Below, one piece after another: positions 41,275 through 49,535 of a stretch of 61,462 nucleotides of DNA. The notes below the pieces were generated by a model. That model searched no databases and was not told the origin of the DNA. It saw only the letters and a list, made by a program, of their open reading frames with translations. How positions within the stretch are numbered: the stretch's first letter is position 1; each line of letters begins with the position of its first letter. The position numbers and the translations under genes are program-made. The DNA is from Cyanophora paradoxa (taxonomy: Eukaryota; Glaucocystophyceae; Cyanophorales; Cyanophoraceae): the NCBI GenBank assembly GCA_004431415.1, contig QPMI01000287.1, positions 1 through 61,462 of the forward strand. Reading direction: 5' to 3'.

Positions 41275-43447
41275 CTGGGGGCAGCCCCGAACCCAACCTC
41301 GAAACTAGGAAACTAACAAACCTCCCTATCATGCAAACCTGCCAGAGTGCTCTGGCGAATCCCAGCGCTTCCTTCCTGGTGTTTCCTGTGGGTGAGGACC
41401 CCTGTGAGATTTCGGGGGGCGATGGGGGCAGCCCCGAACCCACCCTCGAAACTAGAAAACTAACACCCCTCCCTATCCTGCAAACCTGCCAGAGTGCTCT
41501 GGCGAATCCCAGCGCTCCATTCCTGGTGTTTCCTGTGGGTGGGGACCCCTGTGAGAATTCAGGGGGCGATCGGGGCAGCCCCGAACCCAACCTCGAAACT
41601 AGAAAACTAGCACCCCTCCCCATCATGCAAACCTGCCAGAGTGCCCTGGCGAATCCCAGCGCCCCCTTCCTGCTGTTTCATGTTGGTGGGCAATGGGGGC
41701 AGCCCTGAACCCAACCTCGAAACTAGAAACCTAACACCCCTCCCTATCATGCAAAACTGCCAGAGTGCTCTGGCCAATCCCAGCGGGATCGGGGCCGCCC
41801 TGAACCCAACCTCGAAACTAGAAAACTAACACCCCTCCCTATCATGCAAACCTGCCAGAGTGCTCTGGCGAATCCCAGCGCTCCCTTCCTGCTGTTTCCT
41901 GTGGGTGGGGACCCCTGTGAGATTTCGGGGGGCGATCGGGGCAGCCCCGAACCCAACCTCGAAACTGGAAAACTAACACCCCCCCCTATCATGCAAACCT
42001 GCCTGAGTGCTCTGGTGAATCCCAGCGCTCCCTTCCTGCTGTTTCGTGTGGGTGGGGACCCGATTTCGGGGGGCGATGGGGGCAGCCCCGAACCCAACCT
42101 TGAAACTAGAAAACTAACACCCCTCCCTATCATGCAAACCTGCCAGAGTGCTCTGGTGAATCCCAGCGCTCCCTGCCTGCTGTTTAATGTGGGTGGGGAC
42201 CCCTGTGAGATTTCGGGGGGCGATGATGGCAGCCCCGAACCCAACCTTGAAACTAGAAAACTAACACCCCGCCCTATCATGCAAACCTGCCAGAGTGCTC
42301 TGGCAAATCCCAGCGCTTCCTTCCTGGTGTTTCCTGTGGGTGGGGACCCCTGTGAGATTTGGGGGGGCGATGGGGGCAGCGCCGAACCCAACCTCGAAAC
42401 TAGAAAACTAGCACCCCTCCCTATCATGCAAACCTGCCAGAGTGCTCTGGCGAATCCCAGCGCCCCCTTCCTGCTGTTTCATGTTGGTGGGCAATGGGGG
42501 CAGCCCTGAACCCAACCTCGAAACTAGAAACCTAACACCCCTCCCTATCATGCAAACCTGCCAGAGTGCTCTGGCCAATCCCAGCGGGATCGGGGCCGCC
42601 CTGAACCCAACCTCAAAACTAGAAAACTAACACCCCTCCCTATCATGCAAACCTGCCAGAGTGCTCTGGCGAATCCCAGCGCTCCCTTCCTGCTGTTTCC
42701 TGTGGGTGGGGACCCCTGTGAGATTTCGGGGGGCAATCGGGGCAGCCCCGAACCCAACCTCGAAACTGGAAAACTAACACCCCCCCCTATCATGCAAACC
42801 TGCCAGAGTGCTCTGGTGAATCCCAGCGCTCCCTTCCTGCTGTTTCGTATGGGTGGGGACCCGATTTCGGGGAGCGATGGGGGCAGCCCCAAACCCAACC
42901 TTGAAACTAGAAAACTAGCACCCCTCCCTATCATGCAAAGCTGCCAGAGTGCTCTGGTGAATCCCAGCGCTCCCTGCCTGCTGTTTAATGTGGGTGGGGA
43001 CCCCTGTGAGATTTCGGGGGGCGATGATGGCAGCCCCGAACCCAACCTTGAAACTACAAAACTAACACCCCGCCCTATCATGCAAACCTGCCAGAGTGCT
43101 CTGGCGAATCCCAGCGCTTCCTTCCTGGTGTTTCCTGTGGGTGGGGACCCCTGTGAGAATTCAGGGGGCGATCGGGGCAGCCCCGAACCCAACCTCGAAA
43201 CTAGAAAACTAGCACCCCTCCCTATCATGCAAACCTGCCAGAGTGCTCTGGCGAATCCCAGCGCTCCCTTCCTGCTGTTTCGTGTGGGTGGCAGGTTTGC
43301 ATGATAGGGAGGTGTGTAAGCTTTCAAGTTTCGAGGTTGGGTTCGGGGCAGCCCTGATCGCCCTTGAAATCTAACGGGGGTCCCCACCCACACGAAACAG
43401 CAGGCAGGGAGTGCTGGGATTCGCCAGAGCACCCTGGCAGGTTTGCA
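41275..43447 (+). repeat. satellite array between G copies 1 and 2
   Basis: Forward monomers, with a reverse part at about 43,291-43,447. A block of about 800 bp starting near 41,640 recurs near 42,440: the shortened monomer with CATGTTGGTGGGCAATGGGG and the monomer lacking its middle (CCAGCGGGATCGGGGCC) appear in both, and again near 45,340. These are local duplications within the array. Confidence 0.93.
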
Positions 43448-44465
43448 TGAGCGCTGCCACCGCCTTCCGGAGCGCGGATGCCCCCTCCATGTTCAGATCG
43501 GCTCGTTGCGGGGTCTTTCCCTTCGCCTTGGCGGCTTCAACTTGCGGCGTTCCGATCCGTGAGCAGAAAAAGCGGGCAGACGGGCGGGCTCACTGGCACG
43601 GAGGAGATGAATGTGCTCGTCGCGCGTCTTCGTCAGGCACACCGCAAGGTGCTTGAGCCTGCGCCGAGATAGAGTGAGTCAGGGACGGCCGATCTCGGCG
43701 CCGCGGGCGCACCGCCGCAGGTCGCGGCTGATCATTTTACGGGCATGGGTGTCGTCGGTCAACTGCTTGACCTCGACTGTCGTCGAGCCGTCGGCGATGT
43801 TGAGGCTGTCCCGGCCGTGGAGACACAACGGGCCCGCAAGGTAGCTGAGGCCGCATACCTTCGAGGCGAGCTTGCCGAAGAAGGCGACGAGGTCCGTAGA
43901 TTCCGCAAAACCTGGGACAAGCCTGGCCATTGCCGTGAGCGTGTCGGTGCACCTTGCGGCCGTGAGCATGGCAAGGTTCCAGAGGTCGTGCCCACCGTGA
44001 AGGAACCCGTGCAGCAAGTCGTAGAGGATCCGGTCGACTTTCTTCAGGGCCTGGAAGGGAAAATTCTGCGCCGGGGGCTCGATCGGGGAGGGGAGAGATG
44101 GGAGGGGGGTACGCACTGCAATGTGAAGGGGGGCGCGGATGCCGTGGGACTTCTCGATGGCGTTCTCGTCCAGCTTATCGTGGATGCGCGAGTACGTCTG
44201 CTGCTCCTCGGGCCGAAGCTTCTGCGTGCCGCCCTTGATGAACGTGGGCTGGCTCTTGTTGTTCTTGTTTCTGAAGTGGACCTGCGCCCGCCCCCTGCAT
44301 CAGCGGCCGCGCAGCTCAGGGGCGAAGGTCCTGACCTCAGGCTCGACGGCGTAGTCCTGTGGATTCTGGATGACGATCTTGTTGCAGCCCGTGCCTTTGG
44401 TGATCGGAACTGATGGATTTCGCATCTCTCTGATCGATTCGTGAGTTGGGGTGGCGGGGTACAGA
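43448..44465 (-). repeat. amplified gene fragment G, copy 2 (full)
   Basis: About 1.02 kb of GC-rich non-satellite DNA, shared with 45,732-46,716. It holds gene G (43,679-44,425, minus) and about 230 bp beyond its stop, in which one minus-strand frame reads VEAAKAKGKTPQRADLNMEG and ASALRKAVAAL up to the satellite edge, perhaps the start of a second gene. Copies 2 and 3 part company after GGATTTCGCATCTCTCTG (about 44,432). Confidence 0.75.
43679..44425 (-). pseudogene. protein G, copy 2: 249-codon frame with one in-frame TGA
   Basis: Starts at ATG 44,425 (MRNPSVPITKGTGCNKIVIQ), meets TGA at 44,300-44,302 after FAPELRGR, and continues in the same frame for 206 codons to the stop at 43,679. The downstream part is RAQVHFRNKNNKSQPTFIKG, RPEEQQTYSRIHDKLDENAI and a helix-rich region (ILYDLLHGFLHGGHDLWNLA, FFGKLASKVCGLSYLAGPL). 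The TGA is present in both full copies, so it predates the amplification. No family is recognised. A structural or non-structural viral protein is possible from the context of amplified compact ORFs, but nothing in the motif content shows this. Confidence 0.5.
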
Positions 44466-45731
44466 CGAGGCGGTGGGGACCCCTGTGAGATTTCGGGGGG
44501 CGATCGGAGCAGCCGCAAACCCAACCTCGAAACTAAAAAACTAACATCCTCCCTATCATGCAAACCTGCCAGAGTGCTCTGCGAATCCCAGCGCTCCCTT
44601 CCTGCTGTTTCGTGTGGGTGGGGACCCCTGTGAGATTTCGGGGGGCAATCAGTGCAGCCCCGAACCCAACTTCGAAACTAGAAAACTAACACCCCTCCCA
44701 ATCATGCAAACCTGCCAGAGTGCTCTGGCGAATCCCAGCGCTCCCTGCCTGCTGTTTCGTGTGGGTGGGGACCCCTGTGAGATTTGGGGGGGCGATGGGG
44801 GCAGCCCCAAACCCAACCTGGAAACTAGAAAACTTACACCCCTCCCTATCATGCAAACCTGCCAGAGTGGTCTGGCGAATCCCAGCGCTCCCTTTGTGCT
44901 GTTTAGTGTGGGTGGGGACCCCTGTGAGATTTGGGGGGGCGATGGGGGCAGCCCCAAACCCAACCTCGAAACTAGAAAACTAACACCCCTCCCTATCATG
45001 CAAACCAGCCAGAGTGCTCTGGCGAATCCCAGCGCTCCCTGCCTGCTGTTTCGTGTGGGTGGGGACACCTGTGAGATTTCGGGGGGCGATGAGGGCAGCC
45101 CCGAACCCAACCTCGAAACAAGAAAACTAACACCCCTCCCTATCATGCAAACCTGCCAGAGTGCTCTGGCGAATCCCAGCGCTTCCTTCCTGGTGTTTCC
45201 TGTGGGTGGGGACCCCTGTGAGAATTCAGGGGGCGATCGGGGCAGCCCCGAACCCAACCTCGAAACTAGAAAACTAGCACCCCTCCCTATCATGCAAACC
45301 CGCCAGAGTGCTCTGGCGAATCCCAGCGCCCCCTTCCTGCTGTTTCATGTTGGTGGGCGATGGGGGCAGCCCTGAACCCAACCTCGAAACTAGAAACCTA
45401 ACACCCCTCCCTATCATGCGAACCTGCCAGAGTGCTCTGGCCAATCCCAGCGGGATCGGGGCCGCCCTGAACCCAACCTCGAAACTAGAAAACTAACACC
45501 CCTCCCTATCATGCAAACCTGCCAGAGTGCTCTGGCGAATCCCAGCGCTCCCTTCCTGCTGTGTTGTGTGGGTGGCAGGTTTGCATGATAGGGAGGTGTG
45601 TAAGCTTTCAAGTTTCGAGGTTGGGTTCGGGGCAGCCCTGATCGCCCTTGAAATCTAACGGGGGTCCCCACCCACACGAAACAGCAGGCAGGGAGCGCTG
45701 GGATTCGCCAGAGCACCCTGGCAGGTTCGCA
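44466..45731. repeat. satellite array between G copies 2 and 3
   Basis: Forward to about 45,570, then about 160 bp reverse. The final 300 bp (CAGGTTTGCATGATAGGGAG ... CCTTGAAATCTAACGGGGG) match those before G copy 2, which shows that satellite flanks were amplified together with G. Confidence 0.93.
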
Positions 45732-46744
45732 TGAGCGCTGCCAACGCCTTCCGGAGCGCCGATGCCCCCTCCATGTTCAGATCGGCTCGTTGCGGGGTCT
45801 TTCCCTTCGCCTTGGCGGCTTCAACTGGCAGCGTTCCGATCGGTGAGCGGAAAAAGCGGGCAGACGGGCGGGCTCACTGGCACGGAGGAGACGAATGTGC
45901 TCGTTGCGCGTCTTCGTCAGGCACACCGCAAGGTGCTTGAGCCTGCGCCGAGATAGAGTGAGTCAGGGACGGCCGATCTCGGCGCCGCGGGCGCACCGCC
46001 GCAGGTCGCGGCTGATCATTTTACGGGCATGGGTGTCGTCGGTCAACTGCTTGACCTCGACTGTCGTCGAGCCGTCGGCGATGTTGAGGCTGTCCCGGCC
46101 GTGGAAACACAACGGGCCCGCAAGGTAGCTGAGGCCGCATACCTTCGAGGCGAGCTTGCCGAAGAAGGCGACGAGGTCCGTAGATTCCGCAAAACCTGGG
46201 ACAAGCCTGGCCATTGCCGTGAGCGTGTCGGTGCACCTTGCGGCCGTGAGCATTGCAAGGTTCCAGAGGTCGTGCCCACCGTGAAGGAACCCGTGCAGCA
46301 AGTCGTAGAGGATCCGGTCGACTTTCTTCAGGGCCTGGAAGGGAAAATTCTGCGCCGGGGGCTCGATCGGGGAGGGGAGAGATGGGAGGGGGGTACGCAC
46401 TGCAATGTGAAGCGGGGCGCGGATGCCGTGGGACTTCTCGATGGCGTTCTCGTCCAGCTTATCGTGGATGCGTGAGTACGTCTGCTGCTCCTCGGGCCGA
46501 AGCTTCTGCGTGCCGCCCTTGATGAACGTGGGCTGGCTCTTGTTGTTCTTGTTTCTGAAGTGGACCTGCGCCCGCCCCCTGCATCAGCGGCCGCGCAGCT
46601 CAGGGGCGAAGGTCCTGACCTCAGGCTCGACGGCGTAGTCCTGCGGATTCTGGATGACGATCTTGTTGCAGCCCGTGCCTTTGGTGATCGGAACTGATGG
46701 ATTTCGCATCTCTCTGCTGGGATGTGTTGAACAACAAGAGCCAG
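45732..46744 (-). repeat. amplified gene fragment G, copy 3 (full)
   Basis: Near-identical to copy 2 as far as about 46,716, then 28 bp of different sequence (CTGGGATGTGTTGAACAACA) before a short satellite piece. Confidence 0.75.
45963..46709 (-). pseudogene. protein G, copy 3: 249-codon frame with the same TGA
   Basis: ATG 46,709, TGA at 46,584-46,586, stop at 45,963: the same length and the same interrupting TGA as in copy 2, with only scattered substitutions. This supports amplification of an already broken reading frame, or of one that tolerates the TGA. Confidence 0.5.
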
Positions 46745-46775
46745 CCCCGAAATCTCACAGGGGTCCCCACCCACA
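46745..46775 (-). repeat. isolated satellite fragment, about 31 bp
   Basis: CCGAAATCTCACAGGGGTCC and CCACCCACA, a reverse satellite piece at the junction between G copy 3 and virus-like cluster 2. Such a short piece at a junction suggests microhomology-mediated or template-switching repair. Confidence 0.85.
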
Positions 46776-46827
46776 GGCAGCGGCTGATAAAGGAACTGCG
46801 GACTCCGGTTGCAGACAGGTAGAGGAT

Positions 46828-47292
46828 ATGAATCAGGCAAAGTCTCAGATTGCTGGTGGAACCCCTGATGCGAACAGTGACAAGGTGATTAAAGCACAAG
46901 TCACTGCGACACAACACAAGACCCAGGATGTTCCCAAGGTCGCTGAATCGGATCTCAAGAAGCGAGGTCCCTATCAAAAACACACAGTTCCTTCGGAGGT
47001 TCTTATGAATTTTGAGGAAAAAGTACGAAACCTTGAAATGAAAGTTTCAAACTATGAAAAGTGGGTTCAAAACTACGAGGAACGAAAATCTATGAAAAAC
47101 TTGGTTAAAAAGGAAATTTCAAAACTCGGATTGAAATCGAAGGTCGATGTTGAAGAAATTAAAAAGGAGGATAAGACCGATGCGCAGTCCGCAACTCGCC
47201 AGCAAAATGTGGCCCCCCAATACACACACATCGTTCCAGCGGCTCCGCCAAATTACACATCGATGCTTGGTGGAAAGCGACTCGCCCACTAA
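46828..47292 (+). CDS. virus-like cluster 2, gene A: coiled-coil protein (154 aa)
   Basis: ATG 46,828 to TAA 47,290-47,292. The frame is also open upstream to about 46,776, so the true start could lie in deleted DNA. Lysine- and glutamate-rich. Residues about 60-115 form a predicted coiled coil (FEEKVRNLEMKVSNYEKWVQ, KNLVKKEISKLGLKSKVDVE). The C terminus ends APPNYTSMLGGKRLAH, which contains a PPxY motif. Its stop overlaps by two bases the stop of gene B on the other strand (TAG, 47,289-47,291). The frame is intact. No family is recognised. Confidence 0.6.
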   Translation: MNQAKSQIAGGTPDANSDKVIKAQVTATQHKTQDVPKVAESDLKKRGPYQKHTVPSEVLMNFEEKVRNLEMKVSNYEKWVQNYEERKSMKNLVKKEISKLGLKSKVDVEEIKKEDKTDAQSATRQQNVAPQYTHIVPAAPPNYTSMLGGKRLAH

Positions 47293-48054
47293 TGCCTGTG
47301 AATGTCAGCAAGGCAAAGTTGGACCGGCCCGTATTTCGAGCGGGTCTTTATGTGGACTCCTTTGCAGAATGGGCAGGTTGGCTCTGTGAAAAGTATGATG
47401 AGATCGACCAGCTCGTAAGGGAACAAACGGGCGAGGAGCAGTCTCATTTCCTCTCTACATTGATTAAATAATATACCCTGCGATGTTAGTGAATGGATTG
47501 CATCTCTGGAATCATAGAGATGTTCAGTTTCCATCTGAATTCCCACTGTCAGCAGGGCTGCTGTGACATGTCTGTTCATCTTGGGATGAACGAGGATCAA
47601 AGCTCTGTTGATGGTCAGCCTGGCTCCCGCAGAAGCTCTGTCGATCGCAGAGGCTCCTTTGACCGTGGACAGGGTCAGGCACCGCAGATAGAGATTTACC
47701 AAGTGGAATCCATTTGGTCAGCTCCTTCGGAACGATAAATCGAACCTGGTCCTGAACCGTTATCGTCTTCACGAGGTTCACGATTGGTGAGAATTTGTAG
47801 GTAACGAGGCAGTCCCAGAAGCAGAACACATGAGCCACCCTTAATCCCTCCTCCCGAATCCCCCAATCCCTCTTCATGTAATGTCCAGGTAGCGATAGCG
47901 TCACTGAATCGCAGAAAGCTTTCTTCATTAGGTATAGTTTGAAAAATATACCCTTCTGCGGTGCATTTAGCTGGTAGTATTGGTATAAATCTAGATCCTC
48001 TATAGGAACCTTGTAGTGTCGCTCTAACGCAGTCTTTATAGTGGCTCGATCCAT
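47289..48054 (-). pseudogene. virus-like cluster 2, gene B: zinc-ribbon-like C terminus, one frame change
   Basis: ATG 48,054 (MDRATIKTALERHYKVPIED). The first 120 codons are well formed (YYQLNAPQKGIFFKLYLMKK, VAHVFCFWDCLVTYKFSPIV, IVPKELTKWIPLG). Near 47,695-47,700 the better frame moves by one base and continues as NLYLRCLTLSTVKGASAIDR to TAG 47,289-47,291. The C-terminal part has PTCPFCKGVHIKTRSKYG and VQLC, possibly a zinc ribbon. The first frame stays open to 47,524, so the two frames overlap by about 180 bp. A one-base indel, a sequencing error or ribosomal frameshifting are all possible. The start codon is four bases from the shared 17-nt motif at 48,058. Confidence 0.5.
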
Positions 48055-48057
48055 CAC

Positions 48058-48074
48058 AAAAAATGACTTAAGGA
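48058..48074 (+). promoter_or_regulatory. 17-nt upstream motif, copy 1
   Basis: AAAAAATGACTTAAGGA lies in the 72-bp divergent region between gene B (minus, start 48,054) and gene C (plus, start 48,127), 52 bases before the gene C ATG. An identical copy stands before gene D. A late or intermediate viral promoter element is the natural reading, in the same orientation as genes C and D. Confidence 0.65.
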
Positions 48075-48126
48075 TAATCCTCTACTTTAATTAGAGAAAC
48101 AATTTTTCTAAGCCCTTAAGTAGAAG

Positions 48127-48525
48127 ATGTCCGATAACGAAAACGCCCCAGTGATTGCTGAAGTCAAGCCCAAGAAGCGCTACGAGCTGACCCCAGAGCA
48201 AAAGGAAGCCAGGAACCAGAAATACAAGGAGAAATACCGCAACGATCCCGAGTTCAGAGCCAAGCAGTTGGCCCTTCGCAAGGCCAGGTATGAAAAATCG
48301 AAAGACAGGACCCTGGAGAAGCAGTGCATTCAGAAGCAGCAAAAATACGAAAACGATTTGGAATTCCGAGAGAAGAAGAAGGCCCAGTCGCTTGCTTACT
48401 ACCACAAAAAACATGCCGAGATGCTCGCTGCAAAGGCCGCTGCCCTCAATATATCCGAAACCCCCGCGACCTTAGTCGCATTAAAATCCGGTAGGCCCCG
48501 CAAATACAACAAAGAATCGCAATGA
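48127..48525 (+). CDS. virus-like cluster 2, gene C: basic protein with AT-hook (132 aa)
   Basis: ATG 48,127 to TGA. Very rich in Lys, Arg, Glu and Tyr, with a loosely repeated unit: YRNDPEFRAKQLALRKARYE and later YENDLEFREKKKAQSLAYYH. It ends with GRPRKY, a core AT-hook that binds the minor groove of AT-rich DNA. Small basic proteins with this type of repeat are common in nucleocytoplasmic large DNA viruses and their relatives. A DNA-binding role is likely. The gene is followed by a hairpin (48,567-48,586) and preceded by the 17-nt motif, an intact-looking viral transcription unit. Confidence 0.65.
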   Translation: MSDNENAPVIAEVKPKKRYELTPEQKEARNQKYKEKYRNDPEFRAKQLALRKARYEKSKDRTLEKQCIQKQQKYENDLEFREKKKAQSLAYYHKKHAEMLAAKAAALNISETPATLVALKSGRPRKYNKESQ

Positions 48526-48566
48526 ATCGAGAGAGTTCCCGATCGATATGTATAATTTTTATGTAT

Positions 48567-48586
48567 AAAACCGTTTAATCGGTTTT
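48567..48586. terminator. hairpin after gene C
   Basis: AAAACCG, loop TTTAAT, CGGTTTT, in AT-rich DNA about 40 bp after the gene C stop. The flanks ATGTAT and GTAT extend the pairing imperfectly. Probably a transcript-end signal, as in the hairpin-ended messages of Mimivirus-like viruses. Confidence 0.6.
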
Positions 48587-48596
48587 GTATCGGGGG

Positions 48597-48613
48597 AAAA
48601 AATGACTTAAGGA
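48597..48613 (+). promoter_or_regulatory. 17-nt upstream motif, copy 2
   Basis: AAAAAATGACTTAAGGA, identical to 48,058-48,074, placed 76 bases before the ATG of gene D. Downstream are TTTAAATAC (48,647-48,655), which could act as an initiator or TATA-like element, and an AT-rich leader. Confidence 0.65.
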
Positions 48614-48689
48614 AATCTCACATAGATAATTTAAGAGAAAGGAGCTTTAAATACCCCCGAAAAATTATTTTCTGAACATAGTGTAAGCA

Positions 48690-49475
48690 ATGCCTCGGGC
48701 AAGTTACAAACGACGGAAAATATTGAAAGGGAAAGCAAACGAATTGTTTAACCTAGGCATTCAGCGGGGTCTGCTTTCGAAGAGAACTGCTGATGCTTTG
48801 ATCCGCAAGTTCTCGGGAACATCCAAGGTTCCCCAAACCGTACTCGAGCTGTATCTGACGAACATTCAGTCGATGTTCGATGCCGAGCGACCTGCAAAGG
48901 GATACACCCTGCAATCGCTGCTCGGGGTTTGCCAGGCTGCATTGGATCAAGAGATCGGTCGCATGGGAGCCATTGAGGCTGAACCTGCGAGACCTCGAGA
49001 AAACAGGCAGCTGACTCAATTTTTCCGGCAGATTGCCCAGTTTCCCGATGATGCTATTGTTCGGGTCACTTTCAAGCTCTGGGCCGAGATTAATGCTGAA
49101 CCCACGGGTCGTGCAAGGGATCAGCCCCTCCGCTTCGAAGGTCGCATGTACCGACCCCTGAAAAGGGCTTCGATCACAATTCCGGTGAGAATGCTGCGAC
49201 AGCTTGCCCGGGACGGTTTCGTTACCAGATTTGTGCTGAACCAGAGACACTACATGGTCGCTGATTTACCCACGGGTCGTGCAAGGGATCAGCCCCTCCG
49301 CTTCGAAGGTCGCATGTACCGACCCCTGAAAAGGGCTTCGATCACAATTCCGGTGAGAATGCTGCGACAGCTTGCCCGGGACGGTTTCGTTACCAGATTT
49401 GTGCTGAACCAGAGACACTACATGGTCGCTGATTTCCTGTATGTTGTTGAGACCGTGTTTAAGGCTGTGAGCTGA
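48690..49475 (+). CDS. virus-like cluster 2, gene D: basic protein with duplicated 56-residue module (261 aa)
   Basis: ATG 48,690 (MPRASYKRRKILKGKANELF), basic N terminus, stop TGA after KAVS. The N-terminal half is helical (IQRGLLSKRTADALIRKFSG, LELYLTNIQSMFDAERPAKG). The second half holds two exact copies of a 56-residue module that begins PTGRARDQPLRFEGRMYRPL and ends NQRHYMVAD plus L or F, encoded by a 168-bp tandem duplication. The reading frame survives because 168 is a multiple of three. The pre-duplication protein would have been about 205 residues. No family is recognised; promoter motif and neighbours suggest a viral gene. Confidence 0.6.
   Translation: MPRASYKRRKILKGKANELFNLGIQRGLLSKRTADALIRKFSGTSKVPQTVLELYLTNIQSMFDAERPAKGYTLQSLLGVCQAALDQEIGRMGAIEAEPARPRENRQLTQFFRQIAQFPDDAIVRVTFKLWAEINAEPTGRARDQPLRFEGRMYRPLKRASITIPVRMLRQLARDGFVTRFVLNQRHYMVADLPTGRARDQPLRFEGRMYRPLKRASITIPVRMLRQLARDGFVTRFVLNQRHYMVADFLYVVETVFKAVS
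49101..49436 (+). repeat. 168-bp exact tandem duplication in gene D
   Basis: Copies at 49,101-49,268 and 49,269-49,436, identical apart from the last base or two at the junction (GATTTA against GATTTC). This is either very recent or an assembly effect. Confidence 0.93.
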
Positions 49476-49535
49476 AGTGTAGTTTGCCTAAGTCAGTGTG
49501 TCATAGTACCCCCTGATGTACCCTAGCCTAGCTTG

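Noticed and set aside
21944-44302. Reassignment of TGA as an amino-acid codon, suggested by in-frame TGA in cluster 1 gene 1 and in protein G
   Set aside because: Genes C and D in cluster 2 end at TGA, and TAA and TAG also interrupt other frames. Ordinary decay or errors explain the cases.
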